DNA of 64,000 nt from Manihot esculenta (GCF_001659605.2 NC_035172.2:21745973-21809972), one strand, 5' to 3'. Shown: positions 1 through 10,980, counted from the stretch's first letter. The notes: generated by a model not told the origin, from the sequence alone. Translations and numbers: made by a program.

Positions 1-1
1 G

Positions 2-2341
2 ATGTGTTCAGGCAGTGTGGTACAGCCAGTTGTTCGGCCAGTAGCTTCAGTCATGCCTCAGAGTAATGGCAGAGGTAGAGGGAGAGGGGCAGCCTCTACT
101 TCAGCAGCAGGTTCCCGAGGTGGAAATCCGGTAGCCCCAGAACGGATTTTCACTGTGACACAGGAGGAGGTTAACACGTCGAACACAGTGGTGTCAGGTA
201 CTCTCATCATTGGGTGTTCCGATGTGTATGCTTTGATGGACCCCGGTGCTTCTCATTCCTTTATTGCTTCGAGAGCCATAGAGAGATTGGGTTTGATCAG
301 TTCTGAGTTAGAGTATCCTCTCTGGATCAGTGGACCTAAATGTGACCCATCAGTGGCAGTGTCAGTCTGTCATTTCAGTCCAGTGGTTATAGAGGGTAGA
401 TACCTTCCAGCTGACCTTGTGGTTCTAGATTTGACGGATTTTGATGTCATTCTAGGGATGGATTGGTTATCTACATATAGTGCTACTTTGGACTGTAGAG
501 AGAAGCTAGTGAGTCTCAGAGACCATGATGGGTCAGAGTGTGTCTTCAGAGGAGACAGGAGAGGTATACCCAGAGGTATGATTTCAGCCCTTCAGGCTCG
601 TCGTTTGCTTAGGAGGGGTTGTCAGGGGTTTCTAGCTCATGTGAGAGAGCTAGACAGTCAGGTGAGGGAACCAGCCGCAGTACCAGTAGTCCGAGAGTTT
701 CTCGATGTGTTCCCAGACGATTTGCCAGGACTACCACCTGAGAGGGAGATAGGGTTTGAAATTGAATTACTGTCAGGTACTAGACCTATCTCTATTCCTC
801 CCTACAGGATGGCGCCAGCAGAGTTAAAGGAGTTGAAAACACAGTTGCAGGACTTGGTAGATAAGGGTTTCATCCGCCCTAGTACCTCACCATGGGGTGC
901 TCCAGTGCTCTTTGTCAGAAAGAAGGATGGCTCCCTCAGACTTTGTATCGACTATAGACAGTTGAACAAGGTTACTACCAAGAATAGGTATCCTCTACCT
1001 AGGATTGATGATCTATTTGACCAGCTAGCTGGAGCAGGTTGTTGCTCGAAAATAGATCTGAGATCCGGGTATCATCAGTTGAGAGTCAGAGAGGCAGATG
1101 TGCCTAAGACAGCTTTTAGGACCAGATATGGGCATTATGAGTTCTTAGTGATGCCGTTCGGGTTGACTAACGCCCCTGCAGCATTTATGGATCTCATGAA
1201 CAGAGTGTTCAGTGAGTTTCTGGATCACTTTGTCATTGTTTTCATCGATGATATCTTAGTGTATTCCAGAGATGCAGAGGAGCATGCCCAGCATCTGAGG
1301 ATAGTTCTGCAGACACTGAGAGAGCATGGTTTATATGCCAAGTTCTCGAAGTGTGAGTTTTGGTTGAGGAGCATTTCCTTCTTGGGACATGTGGTATCAG
1401 CAGAGGGTATTGAGGTAGATCCCAAGAAGATAGAGGCTGTAGCTAACTGGCCTAGACCCACTACAGTGACTGAGATTAAAAGCTTTCTGGGACTGGCAGG
1501 TTACTACAGGAGGTTCGTTCAGGACTTCTCCAAGATAGCAGCTCCTATGACCAAATTGACTCAGAAGAACCAGAAGTTTATCTGGTCAGACCAGTGTGAA
1601 GAGAGCTTTGAGGAGCTCAAGAGAAGATTGACTACAACACCAGTGTTAGCTCTGCCTGTGAGTCATGAGGACTTCACAGTGTTCTGTGATGCATCTCGAG
1701 TGGGATTGGGTTGTGTTTTGATGCAGAGTGATAGGGTGATAGCTTATGCTTCTAGACAGTTGAAGAAGCACGAGTTGAATTACCCCACCCATGACCTCGA
1801 GATGGCAGCAGTTATCTTTGCACTTAAGATGTGGCGGCATTACCTCTATGGGGTAAAATGCGAGATCTTCACTAATCACAAGAGTTTACAGTACATCTTG
1901 AGTCAGAGAGAGCTGAATTTGAGGCAGAGAAGATGGGTAGAATTGCTCAGTGATTATGATTGTAAGATCCAGTATCATCCGGGTAAGGCGAATGTTGTGG
2001 CAGACGCCCTAAGCCGAAAATCACTAGGCAGTTTATCCCATATAGCAACAGAGCGGAGACCAATTGTGTTGGAGCTTTATAAGCTCTTAGAAGAAGGATT
2101 GCAGCTAGAGTTATCTGGTACAGGTGCGTTGATAGCACAGATGAGAGTGACACCTGTGTTTCTGGAGCAGATCGCACAGAGACAGCATGAGGACCCTGAG
2201 TTGATGAAAATTGCCAGGACTGTTCCGTCAGGCAACAGTGCAGAATTCAGATTTGATAACAAAGGGATCCTTCGCTATGGGAGTCGACTTTGTGTACCAG
2301 ATAGGCAGTGTGAAGGAAGACATTATGAGGGAAGCTCATAA
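2..2341 (+). pseudogene. Gag C-terminus, protease, reverse transcriptase and RNase H of element A
   Basis: This 779-residue frame enters from the left edge; the ATG at 2 is internal to the polyprotein, not a true start. After a Gly/Arg-rich gag tail comes an aspartic protease with DPGAS at about residue 80. Reverse transcriptase covers about residues 260-450 with the catalytic FIDD box near residue 413 (about 1240). RNase H follows with CDAS near residue 563 and ADALSRK near 667. All catalytic motifs look intact. The frame ends in a non-homologous tail because of a small indel near 2300-2310: the integrase continues in another frame. By family knowledge this enzyme set copies element RNA into cDNA in the virus-like particle. 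Confidence 0.92.
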
Positions 2342-3434
2342 TGCGAGGTATAGTGTTCACCCAGGAGCCACCAAGATGTACCAGGATCTGAAAAATGTTT
2401 ATTGGTGGCCAGCCATGAAGAAAGAAGTGGCGCAGTTTGTGACAGCCTGTGAGGTTTGCCAGAGGGTGAAACTAGAGCATCAGAAACCAGCCGGAATGCT
2501 TAACCCACTGCCGATTCCAGAATGGAAATGGGAAAACATAGCTATGGATTTTGTAGTGGGCTTACCAGCAACATCCAACAGGATAGACTCTATATGGGTG
2601 ATTGTGGACAGACTCACAAAATCTGCTAATTTTCTTCCAGTACGGAGTAACTATTCTGTGGATAGGTTGGCACAGGTCTATCTGGATGAGATCGTGAGAT
2701 TACATGGAGTTCCAGTGTCGATAGTCTCAGATAGAGGACCTCAGTTTACCTCCCGCTTTTGGCAGAGTCTGCAGAGTGCGATGGGCACGCGATTGGATTT
2801 TAGTACTGCTTTTCACCCACAGACTGATGGACAGTCAGAACGGACCATCCAGACCATAGACGATATGCTTCGACTGTGTGTGTTAGACTTTGGCGGTTCT
2901 TGGAGGCAGCATCTACCTTTCGTGGAGTTTGCTTACAATAACAGCCATCATGCTAGCATAGGGATGGCTCCTTATGAAGCTTTGTATGGGAGGAAGTGCA
3001 GATCACCTGTTTGCTGGGAAGAGGTAGGAGAGAAGGCTCTTGCAGGGCCAGAGTTAGTAGACATTACCAGTAGAATGGTGCCCATGATCAGAGAAAGAAT
3101 CAGAACAGCGCAGAGCAGACAGAAAAGTTATGCAGACGTTCGCAGAAAGCAGTTAGAGTTCCAGGAGGGTAATTGGGTATTGCTGAAAGTGTCTCCAATG
3201 AAAGGAGTGGTTTGTTTTGGGAAGAAGGGTAAATTAGCTCCACGGTACATTGGACCCTTTGAGGTGTTGCAGAGGATCGGAAATGTGTCGTATAAGCTGG
3301 ATTTACCTGCTTCTATGGAGCGGATTCACCCGGTCTTTCATGTTTCTATGCTACGGCAGTTTGTGTCAGATCCGAATCAGGTTCTGAGTGAGCCTGAGGT
3401 GGAGATTCATACAGATCTCACCTATATAGAGTAG
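2304..3434 (+). pseudogene. Integrase of element A (frame-shifted relative to RT)
   Basis: Integrase inserts element cDNA into the genome. The frame shows an HHCC zinc-binding region (HPGATKMYQ then CEVCQRVK), the catalytic core with D in MDFVVGL, D in [10 protein letters not shown] and E in GQSERTIQ, and the [11 protein letters not shown] module of chromovirus integrase C-termini. Open frame extends up to 2211, but similarity to the intact copy in element E starts only at about 2304, so the upstream part is a shadow of RNase H. A TAG at 3432-3434 stands where element E has a Gln codon, so this is a nonsense mutation just before the chromodomain. Confidence 0.9.
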
Positions 3435-3581
3435 CCAGTGCGGATTTTGGACACACAGATCAGACAGCTAAGGAACAAGGAGATTCCGATGGTGAAAGTT
3501 CTGTGGAACCACCATATTCTAGAAGAGTGCACTTGGGAGACGCGGGAGTCTATGCTCCAGCAATATCCATATTTGTTTTGA
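3435..3581 (+). pseudogene. Chromodomain-like C-terminal tail of element A integrase
   Basis: In frame after the TAG, 48 further codons run to a TGA at 3579-3581 and end with YPYLF. They match the end of the element E polyprotein closely. The pattern (KVLWNHH, then CTWE and a short helix) is that of the chromodomain which in chromoviruses is thought to steer integration to heterochromatin. A key cage residue assignment cannot be made by eye. Confidence 0.8.
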
Positions 3582-3622
3582 GGTTCGTTTCCTCCTTTTT
3601 ATGTGTTCATTGTTTATTTTAG

Positions 3623-3661
3623 GAACATTCGAGGACGAATGTTCTTAAGGGGGGGGGGAGA
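3623..3661 (+). promoter_or_regulatory. Inverted repeat and polypurine tract of element A
   Basis: A 22-bp inverted repeat (GAACATTCG, 4-nt loop, CGAATGTTC; 3623-3644) is followed by a purine run of A and G (3647-3661) touching the LTR start. The purine run is the plus-strand primer for reverse transcription. The same hairpin and tract recur beside the 3' LTRs of E, F and D. Confidence 0.85.
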
Positions 3662-3662
3662 A

Positions 3663-5819
3663 TGTAATACCCGGCTAGAGTCCGGCACCGGAATTCTTGT
3701 CGTCTGGTGGACTTCGGGATGTCGGAATCCTCTAGAAGGGTAGGCGATATGATTTTCTAAAGAAATGTTGTATGTTTTAATGTGTTAAAGGTAAATGGAA
3801 CTAGTTTTGAGTTGAAATGAACCAAGGCAGAGGAGCCAAGTTCGGCCGCCGAAGGTAAGTTCGGCCGCCGAAAGTGCCCAATGTTCGGCTTCCGAAATTC
3901 AGGTTCGGCCCCCGAATGTTGCATGGTTTTGCATGCGATTTGGCAGCCGAAGCTGAGTTGCTTAGCCAGCAGGTTTGTATCCCTTAGTCAGCATGTTGGA
4001 CAGGTGTTATCACTAGATCATGTCCAGAAGTTGGCCACATCTCCCATGATTTATCTGCAAGCTTTTAGCTGTTCAGGCTAAGGGTTTCAAAGGTTTTGAA
4101 AGTTTTGAAGTTAAAAAGCAAGTTTTGAGGTTTTATAAGTTTGAAGAGAAGTTGATCCATTTCCTTTGTTCAGATCGTTCATCTTCTTGTTTACAGGAGG
4201 TAAGTAAAGATCTTGAACTTGTTTTAATGTTATACAGAAGTTTTATGAAGGTTTGGTTAGAGATGCAAGCTTAGGTTGAAAAATGATGTTTTTTTTATGA
4301 TTTATGCTTGTAAGCATGATTATGTGTTATGTTTGGTTGGGGTTGTTAGGTAATTTTGGACCCCTATGTTCATATACTTGAGTATATGTGTGTTGAGGAA
4401 ATTGAAATATGCATGTTTTGAGAGATTGAAGGGAAGGAGGAACGTGTTTGCCGTCGGGGCATGAACTCAGGTTCGGCAGCTGAAGGTGCATTCGGCCGTC
4501 GAACCCCTTGCATGGTGGCTTTGGCTGCCACAGCTTGCCCCTGAGTGTTTTTGAGGTTCGGCTCTGTTTGGGGGATTCGGCCGCCGAAGGTGCTTGAGTT
4601 TCGTCTCTGGAGAGGACTTTCGGCCGCCGAACCTGCCGCCGAAAGTGTTCTGTCCAGCTTTCTTTTGCATGCTTTGCATGAATGTTGGAGTGAGTTTAAG
4701 GGGATTCTTGGGCCGTTTCATAGAGTTGTTCATAAGCTAGTTTGGTCCCTCATTTCAGTCTATCTGTATAGGTACAGACCAGAGGAACTAGAGAGAGCAG
4801 CAGTGAGTTCTGCTCCAGAGTTGTCAGAGCCTGCAGAGTCAGTCCAGTTAGCCAGAGGTGAGTGGAACTAAACTTAATTCTTTTACTTGCACAATGGAAT
4901 GTTTTAACATATCTCATGCATCATGAATATGCAATAGGTTGATTGCATTAGTATCCACGAATATGTTGCATTGCATTGGTATTTGATGATGTGAGTGAAT
5001 GCTGAATGATCCAATAGTCTCAGACAGGAAGTCCAGGACCCTTTGACTACGCCCTGGCAGGTATAGAGAAGTTTAGGAGCCTTTGACTACGCCCTGGCAG
5101 GTATATAGTAAAGTCCAGGAGCCTTTGACTACGCCCTGGCAATGGTAAGTACAGAGGTGTTATATACACATATATCTATATGACAGGAAGACCAGGTGCT
5201 CGATTCTACGCCCTGGCACAGAGTTACTGGGACTATGTGGTGACAGGTTTACTCTTGATGTGGCTTGTTTGTGCTATGTTGCATTCCATGAGATCATATT
5301 TTACTGAGATGTTTTACTGTTCTATTCACTGGGCTATAGAGCTCATCCCACTCCCTTAACCCCAGTTTTGCAGGTTCAGTGTACAGGGACAGTCCAGCAG
5401 AGTACAGGAAGAGTAAAAAGATTTGTAATAGCTTAGAGTGGACATGTAATAATAAAGAAATGTACTAGTTGTGTATACAGTTAGACATGTGCTTGACCTA
5501 ATGATGTATGTTTTATACATGATCTGTATATGTATCTATGTTTTGCTGTATGTGAAAAACCAGGCTTAACAGGTATGAGTTAACCCAGCTAGAGTAAGCT
5601 CTAATCAGGGGTACAGCGTACAGAGTACAGAGTACAGAGCTAGTGCATGCACAGGTTAAGCCTTGGTTCAGAAAAGAATTTTTATTTTCACAGGAAATGT
5701 ATGATCATGTATGAGTTTTACAGGTACACAGAGAGTATAGCAGGCTTGCTACGGGTTCTGGCGGCCTTAAGCCGACCTGAATCCTAGCGCCGGTGACGGT
5801 CCATTTTGGGGTCGTTACA
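3663..5819 (+). repeat. 3' LTR of element A
   Basis: The LTR runs from TGTAATACCCGGCTAG to GGGGTCGTTACA (TG...CA ends, 2157 bp). It carries TTCGGCCGCCGAA-type inverted repeats near 3840-3950 and 4470-4650, a conserved donor-like AG|GTAAGT at 4198-4205, AG|GTGAGT near 4856, a minisatellite at about 5025-5215 and GTACAGA repeats near 5620. Unlike the E LTR it shows no clear TATAAAAG at the expected place (about 3960), consistent with decay. Confidence 0.88.
5025..5215 (+). repeat. Minisatellite with CCAGG/CCTGG arms in A LTR
   Basis: Four imperfect units of about 40 bp, each containing a CCAGG-like left arm, the core CTTTGACTACGC and the right arm CCTGG. Equivalent arrays occur at the same relative place in the E LTRs and, with different cores, in F, D, the 20961 solo LTR and the 55379 LTR. 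Confidence 0.8.
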
Positions 5820-6036
5820 TTTGGCCCAAATTTCCCTTTGGAAATTAGGTCGCCTCCCCCACTACTCGAACCCTTGACCTCCCACTTTAAGGGAATAGTC
5901 TGGTGAGAGTGAGTACCAGTTGTTCTATTGGAACAACTGGTACTCACTCTCACCAGACTATTCCCTTAAAGTGGGAGGTCAAGGGTTCGAGTAGTGGGGG
6001 AGGCGACCTAATTTCCAAAGGGAAATTTGGGCCAAA
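5820..6036. repeat. Perfect 217-bp palindrome
   Basis: Arms 5820-5925 and 5931-6036 are exact reverse complements (106 bp each) around the 5-nt loop TATTG. I checked the centre and the outer 20 pairs base by base and the remainder by reading both arms. The left end coincides with the last base of the element A LTR. The right arm contains GGTTCGAGT, which resembles a Pol III B box, but no convincing tRNA fold is seen. Only the right arm continues into further related sequence. Confidence 0.93.
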
Positions 6037-6227
6037 TCCACTTGGGGAAGGATGCATTCGATGCAAGAACCCAAGGGGACAAATCCTGCCAGGAACCCGT
6101 GAGGGTGAATGGATGTTAAGAGCTGTTCACGACGCCAGTGGAAAGCCCGAGGTGGCAAGAGGCCAGGCGAGGGATAGCCCTGGGCCGTGAACGGTAACAG
6201 GGCCGGGGTCACGTCCGGGCTGTTACA
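6037..6227 (-). repeat. Fragment of a repeat ending TGTAACAGCCCGG (minus)
   Basis: GC-rich 191 bp continuing the right palindrome arm and ending in CCGGGCTGTTACA, the reverse of the TGTAACAGCCCGG start seen on minus-strand LTRs here. It is probably the terminal part of another LTR or a small LTR-like element; its other end was lost where element A lies. Family unknown. Confidence 0.5.
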
Positions 6228-7592
6228 TTCTCATCTAACCACTTTGATTGAAAATCTTGTTACAGAGAAGGCACAATAAATCAAGGCTTATGGAATTGTA
6301 CTAATATGGGTCATCCCACTAATATATGCCCCTCACTTCAAGAAGACGATCAACATGTGAATGCTGTCAATGAATTCTCAGGTCCTCCACAAAGGATGTA
6401 TGGTCCTTTCTCAAATACGTATAATAGAATGGAGAAACCACCCGAATTTTAGCTATAAGCAACAAAATTGTTAAAGCTATTAGCCTAAACAAATTCAGTA
6501 GTAATAAGCATCTGCATCAAACTCAGGTATGACTTTAGAAGATATTGTTGAAAGTTTGACAACTAATACTCAACAATTTCAACAAGAAACCCGGACAAGT
6601 ATTCGAAATTTAGAAACACAAATGAGTCAGTTGGCAATAACAATGAATAAATTGGAAAATCAAGGAAAGCTACCTTCTGAAACCATAGTGAATCTCAAGC
6701 AGAATGCAAATTCATTACACTCAAAAGCGAAAAAGAGCTACAGTATAATCCTCATCAGGTAGGTCATGGGCACGATGACAATGCAGACCTGGAGACTGAG
6801 ATGATAGTACCTAAACCAGATGATAAATAAGCTCTAACACCTGTACAATATGAACCTTTGATCATTAAACCTCCTTTTCCTAAGAGATTAACCAAGTCCA
6901 AATGAGAGAAAGAAGAGAATGAGATCTTTAAGATATTTCGTAAGATAGAAGTCAATATACCTTTACTTAATGTAATTAAACAGGTACCTCACTATGTGAA
7001 ATTCTTAAAGGAATTATACACCAATAAAAGAAAGTTGGTAGGCTATCAAAAGGTTTGTATGGATAAAAAGGTATCTGTTGTTTTACAAAGTAAAATGCCT
7101 ACCAAATGCAAGGACCAATGTATGTTTGTTATCCTTATTAAAATTGGCAAAGTGAGGGTCAAGAAGGTAATGTGTGACTTAGGTGCATCTATAAATGTAA
7201 TGCCATTGTCTATTTATCAGTCTTTAAATGTTGGTCCTTTGAAAGAAACTGGTCTAGTGATACAATTGGCTAATAGATTGGTTATATACCCTGAGGGAGT
7301 CTTAGAGGATGTGCTTGTACAAGTTGGTAATTTAGTATTCCCTACTAATTTTTACATAGTTCATATAGATGATGATAGATCTTCTAATACATCTGACCTC
7401 CTATTAGGTAGATCTTTCTTCACAATTATTAGAATAAAAATAGATATTTTTGATGGCACACTTACCATGGAGTTCAATGAGAAAATTATAAAATTTAATA
7501 TGTATGACAACATGAAATACCTAAATGACTTTTCTAATATGTGTGGTATGGATATCAGTGAACCTATAATCCAACAAGTATTTGAGTTGTAA
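6228..7592 (+). pseudogene. Decayed Athila-like gag zinc knuckle and protease
   Basis: A degenerate plus-strand Ty3/gypsy (Athila-like, non-chromovirus) fragment. Near 6310-6380 a broken zinc-knuckle region reads GHPTNICPS; 6529-6762 encodes the ETQMSQLA...NQGKLPSE linker typical after the knuckle; 6996-7592 is an open 198-residue protease part with CDLGASINVMPLSIY and LLLGRSFF. A TGA near 6904 and other stops break the frame. It ends at a stop at 7590 and no reverse transcriptase follows, so the remainder was deleted or lost. Closest relative in the window is the protease of element C. Confidence 0.8.
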
Positions 7593-7841
7593 GGTGATGA
7601 TGAACTAAGAACTATCATATGTGAGTGATGAGTTGTAAAACTCACCATTTTTTCCATATTAAATTCTATAATTTTGGTGTGATTTTGATGTAAATAATTA
7701 GCTTTTACTTGAATTTCAAGTTTGGATAGGTTTTGAGCTGAAAATGAGAAAGGGAACAAAAAGAGGTTGTTTTAGAGTTTTTTCTGACTGGAGGGTACAA
7801 CCTTGCCAAAGGCTGTAGCCCAAGCTGATGGACAGACTCCA
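7593..7841 (+). other. AT-rich flank between protease relic and solo LTR
   Basis: No coding signal. It may be the beginning of an old Athila-like LTR, since its texture resembles the U3 starts of C and H, but no TG...CA pair could be fixed. Its last five bases (ctcca, 7837-7841) are the target duplication of the next feature. Confidence 0.4.
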
Positions 7842-9227
7842 TGATCAGTCCAAATTTAGACCACTTTATCATGATATTATTAATGTTAATTTACACTTTT
7901 TCTGCCTAATTTTGTGATTTTGATCTTATTTTGCAGAAAATGGTGTAAAGAGGTAATTTGGAGAAAATACCCTTAAAACTGCCTAAAATGGAATAAAGAA
8001 GAGCAAGCATGCCAAGTTGCAATTGAAGAGGCAGATAAATAAGGAAAGTAATTTGAAATTCAAATTTTAAATCTCTAAGAGCATCCAAAATTTAAAATTC
8101 AGCTTGTTAAGAAAGCCAAAGAAGACATGCTTGCCCCCCAAGTCTTGCACATTTAACATTCAAAAAATTCAAAAAAGAGGCTCCACCTCATCAACACACT
8201 TGGGCGGCAAGGGCAGTAACTTGGGCAGCAAGGAAGACCAACTTGGGCAGCACATAAAGACTATATAAGGAGCACTAAAGCCAGCCACACCTCTCTTGAT
8301 CCTTCACTCTTCAATTCGGCCGCACCTCCCTTTGCACTCTAAGGCCGCCGGCCACCTTCTTCCTTCTACCTTTCTTTTATTTTCTTATTTTGTTTCAGCC
8401 ATGAGTGGCTGAAACTCTTTTTTCTAGTTGAAGATTAGTTGAAACTTTGGTTGTTTTATGGATTGGGAAATCTGAACATACATTGTTTATCTTTTATTTT
8501 TCAATATTTATGCAATTTCATGCTTAATTCCATTGTTGCTTTGTTATTTTGATCAATAAGGCCAATTGATTCTTGATTGCAAGGTAATAAATTGTTAGTT
8601 TGAATAGTCTTAAGTCCGTAATTGCTTGGATTGTTCAAACACAAGTAACTCTTCATATAAAAACTAAGGAAATTGCATGATCTAGCGATATCACCATGCG
8701 TTTGGGTAGCTAGAATTATGTCTCTCTATTTCTTAATGCAATTGACAGTTGTTAGATGCCCAAGGCCCAAGGATATTTTTTGGTAACTTGTTGATTAGTG
8801 ATTAATTAGAGGACGTTCCCTAATTGATTTATGCCTAAGGAGAGATATGGTGGTGAGAAGCGTCTTCCATCTCTATAACTAATTTATTGAATCAAACAAA
8901 AGAACCTAAGTATCAATGATCAATCCCAACAACTGAAGTGGATTCAATTCTTCAACTAGAACTTTTCTCATATTTGAATTCCTTTACTTTAATTATTTGC
9001 TTACTTTATTGCTTTTCATTATTAGTTTAATTGAATCAATCTCAAACCCCCCCTTTTTATTTTGCTTTCAGTTTATTTTACTTTCAGTCTGTTTATTTGG
9101 TCTTGATAAGAAAGATAGGTAAGTATCAATTCCCTGTGGATTTAATCCTTTTACCACTATCTGCAGTTGTAAAATTGTTGATAACTGAAAAGGTTATTTT
9201 TTACCGGCTTCAACAACCGCACAATCA
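7842..9227 (+). mobile_element. Solo LTR, Athila-like, TSD ctcca
   Basis: This 1386-bp unit begins TGATCAGTCC and ends ACAATCA, and is flanked by the direct repeat ctcca (7837-7841 and 9228-9232). Its interior follows the H and C LTRs in plus orientation: TTTGCAGAAAATGGTGTAAAG near 7930, a TATA box (CTATATAAGG, about 8268), the 'sympathetic' GTGGCTGAAAC region near 8405, GTAATTGCTTGGAT near 8617, and ACCGGCTTCAACAACCGC near the end. With no internal region between the target repeats, LTR-LTR recombination is the likely origin. Confidence 0.85.
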
Positions 9228-10090
9228 CTCCAGAATTTTAATTTTGCCAGCTGTAATTTCGATTTTTCTAGCTATACAGAGTTTGGATTAGTTTTAGATA
9301 AAAGCAAATACAATCAGATTAGGATTAGGATAAGAGTATAGGAATAGTAGAGTTTCTTTTAAATTGTGAACAATTATATTTTTGTTGGAAAAAAGCCACA
9401 TAAAGGCTGCCTTAGAATTAGAAATGCATCTCTCATATCATCTGTTCTCCTTTCCTTTTTGGCTCCCTCTTGGCTGAATTCTTCCCCTTCTTCTTCTTGT
9501 ATTTTCTACAATTTTATCATGACCCTTAAAGACTAAACTCTTTTATTCTGTTGAAAATTAATCAAAATTGAGGTTTATTCAAAGTTGTGAGATTGTGTTC
9601 TTAATTTCTGTTTTTAATTAATTTCTATTTTTTAGGAACACCACCTCCATTATTGTATCTTAAGAATTCAAGAGGTCTATTGAATCTCCTACAAAGACAA
9701 CATACTGCTAATTAACCCAATTAAATATGTAATTGTTTAATTGGATTAATACAAATAGCAATTAACATATTAGTTTATGTTAAGTGATTAATTGATTTAA
9801 TTTAAATAATTCACTTATTATTATTCATCAAGTTTGGGTTCTTCTCTCTTAAAGCAATTAATTAATTAAATCTATACGCTTGATAGGTTATTAATTAACT
9901 AAAAATTAATTTAAGCACTACACGGATTAATTTAATCAGAAGGAAGAATTGGTGGGATTCTCTTGTTTGAATACTATAACCAAACAATAGATAATAAAAT
10001 GAACTATTTTTTTAATCAATGATCAACTGCAAACCTCTCAACTTTGATTACCTTCAGTTGAGTTTTAATTTAATTATTTGTTTCACCATC
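9228..10090. other. AT-rich unresolved stretch
   Basis: Continues the sequence interrupted by the solo LTR. It contains poly-pyrimidine stretches (9440-9510) and many AATTAATT runs (9700-9930). Order of motifs loosely recalls a decayed Athila-type LTR (ATCAATGATCAACTGC near 10015), but I cannot define ends and see no gene. Confidence 0.4.
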
Positions 10091-10380
10091 TTAATTGCAT
10101 TGTTTTTCTTCTTTAAGTTTTCTTTTAAAATCAACTTCTCCAATAGGTCTACTTGCTTGCATTAATACTACTCCGATGCCCTTCTGACTGACATTATTTT
10201 CCAAGAAAAAAGGCTTGGAAAAATCATGCATGGCCAAAACAAGTATGGAAGCCATCAGTTGCTTAAGCTTGTTGAAAGCCAATTCAGCCTCCTCATTCCC
10301 GAGAAATCCTTCCTTTTTAAGAAGATTAGTTAAATGTCTAGTAATCACACCCGTAACCCTTGACAAATTTTATGCAATTG
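10091..10380 (-). pseudogene. Relic of gypsy reverse transcriptase end and RNase H start
   Basis: The minus frame reads RHLTNLLKKEGF, EEAELAFNKLKQLM and DFSKPFFLENNVSQKGIGVVLMQ. These are the connection between reverse transcriptase and RNase H and the beginning of RNase H of Ty3/gypsy elements. The usual ETDAS catalytic stretch is ENNVS here, so the first catalytic Asp is lost. Only about 90 codons survive; no LTR can be assigned. Confidence 0.7.
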
Positions 10381-10439
10381 CTAGTCAATCCCAAAATTCC
10401 CCTATCAGCTTGGACAACAGATCCATACTATTACTACCT

Positions 10440-10728
10440 ATGTTACAAGAAACACTTGCATGTCTCCAAACTGCCCACAAGAAAAACAAAAATTATATAA
10501 CCCCTAATACTCCACCCTTTGAACACTACCTTCAATTTCAAATTTGGACACCAGCAACTTGTCTAGGTCAATACCAATGGCTGCCCTAGCAAGCTTACCT
10601 TTAGAGGTCTCCTCAATATTATAATGAATCCTTAACGGTTTACCAATGAGACCTACAATTGTTAGAGAGGTCTCCTCAATATTATAATGAATCCTTAACG
10701 GTTTACCAATGAGACCTACAATTGTTAG
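10440..10728 (-). pseudogene. Plant LINE ORF1 fragment (zinc-knuckle region)
   Basis: On the minus strand the sequence reads GLIGKPLRIHYNIEETS, KLARAAIGIDLDKLLVSKF, then VQRVEY, a stop, and NFCFSCGQFGD. This is the DUF4283/zf-CCHC_4-type region of plant L1-like LINE ORF1 proteins (RNA-binding). A TAG replaces the Glu expected after VEY, and the knuckle His is Asp. The fragment ends at the copia LTR. Confidence 0.7.
10603..10728. repeat. 63-bp tandem duplication, two copies
   Basis: 10603-10665 and 10666-10728 are identical by eye (start AGAGGTCTCCTCAATATTAT). The unit equals 21 codons of the LINE ORF1 frame, so the duplication is in frame. The second copy runs into the copia LTR start TGTTAGAGA, whose first bases also occur inside the repeat. 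Confidence 0.9.
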
Positions 10729-10968
10729 AGAATATCAATTTGGTTACCAAGTGATCCCTATCTATCTGCTATAGTTATTCAATTTTGGTTGTATCATATT
10801 GTCATGTAACTTCTTGTGATTATCCTTATCTCATCTCTTGTAACTTCTTTTCCTTATCTTTAGCTAGCTTTAGTACATAAACGTGTGTTGTACCTATTCA
10901 TAATATATATATGAAAAGAACTATCAGATTCTCTTCTTCACTTTCTTACTCTTATTTGAAACTTAACA
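10723..10968 (+). repeat. 5' LTR of copia element G
   Basis: A short LTR of about 246 bp, TGTTAGAGAATATC to ACTTAACA, with an AT-rich TATA region (TAATATATATATGAAAAG, about 10900). It is followed at once by a tRNA-Met primer site, which fixes the right end. The left end is uncertain by a few bases because TGTTAGAGA overlaps the adjacent tandem repeat. The 3' LTR was not found in the window. Confidence 0.75.
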
Positions 10969-10980
10969 CGGTATCAGAGC
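10969..10980 (+). promoter_or_regulatory. Primer binding site of copia G (tRNA-Met)
   Basis: CGGTATCAGAGC directly after the LTR differs by one base from TGGTATCAGAGC, complementary to the 3' end of initiator tRNA-Met and standard for plant copia elements. Confidence 0.8.

Larger units (their letters stand above)
1..5819 (+). mobile_element. Element A: Ty3/gypsy Tekay-like chromovirus, 3' part
   Basis: The window opens inside a plus-strand LTR retrotransposon. The order is end of gag, protease, reverse transcriptase, RNase H, integrase, chromodomain-like tail, polypurine tract, 3' LTR, which is the Ty3/gypsy order. The long LTR (about 2.2 kb) and the C-terminal tail ending in YPYLF fit the Tekay/Del chromovirus clade. 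The 5' LTR, primer site and most of gag lie before position 1. A frameshift near 2300 and an in-frame stop at 3432 make this copy defective. The 5' target duplication is outside the window, so the insertion boundary is seen on one side only. Confidence 0.9.

Noticed and set aside
5931..6010. tRNA gene or SINE head in the palindrome
   Set aside because: A B-box-like GGTTCGAGT is present, but no acceptable A box at the right distance and no cloverleaf could be drawn. SINE origin is possible but unsupported.
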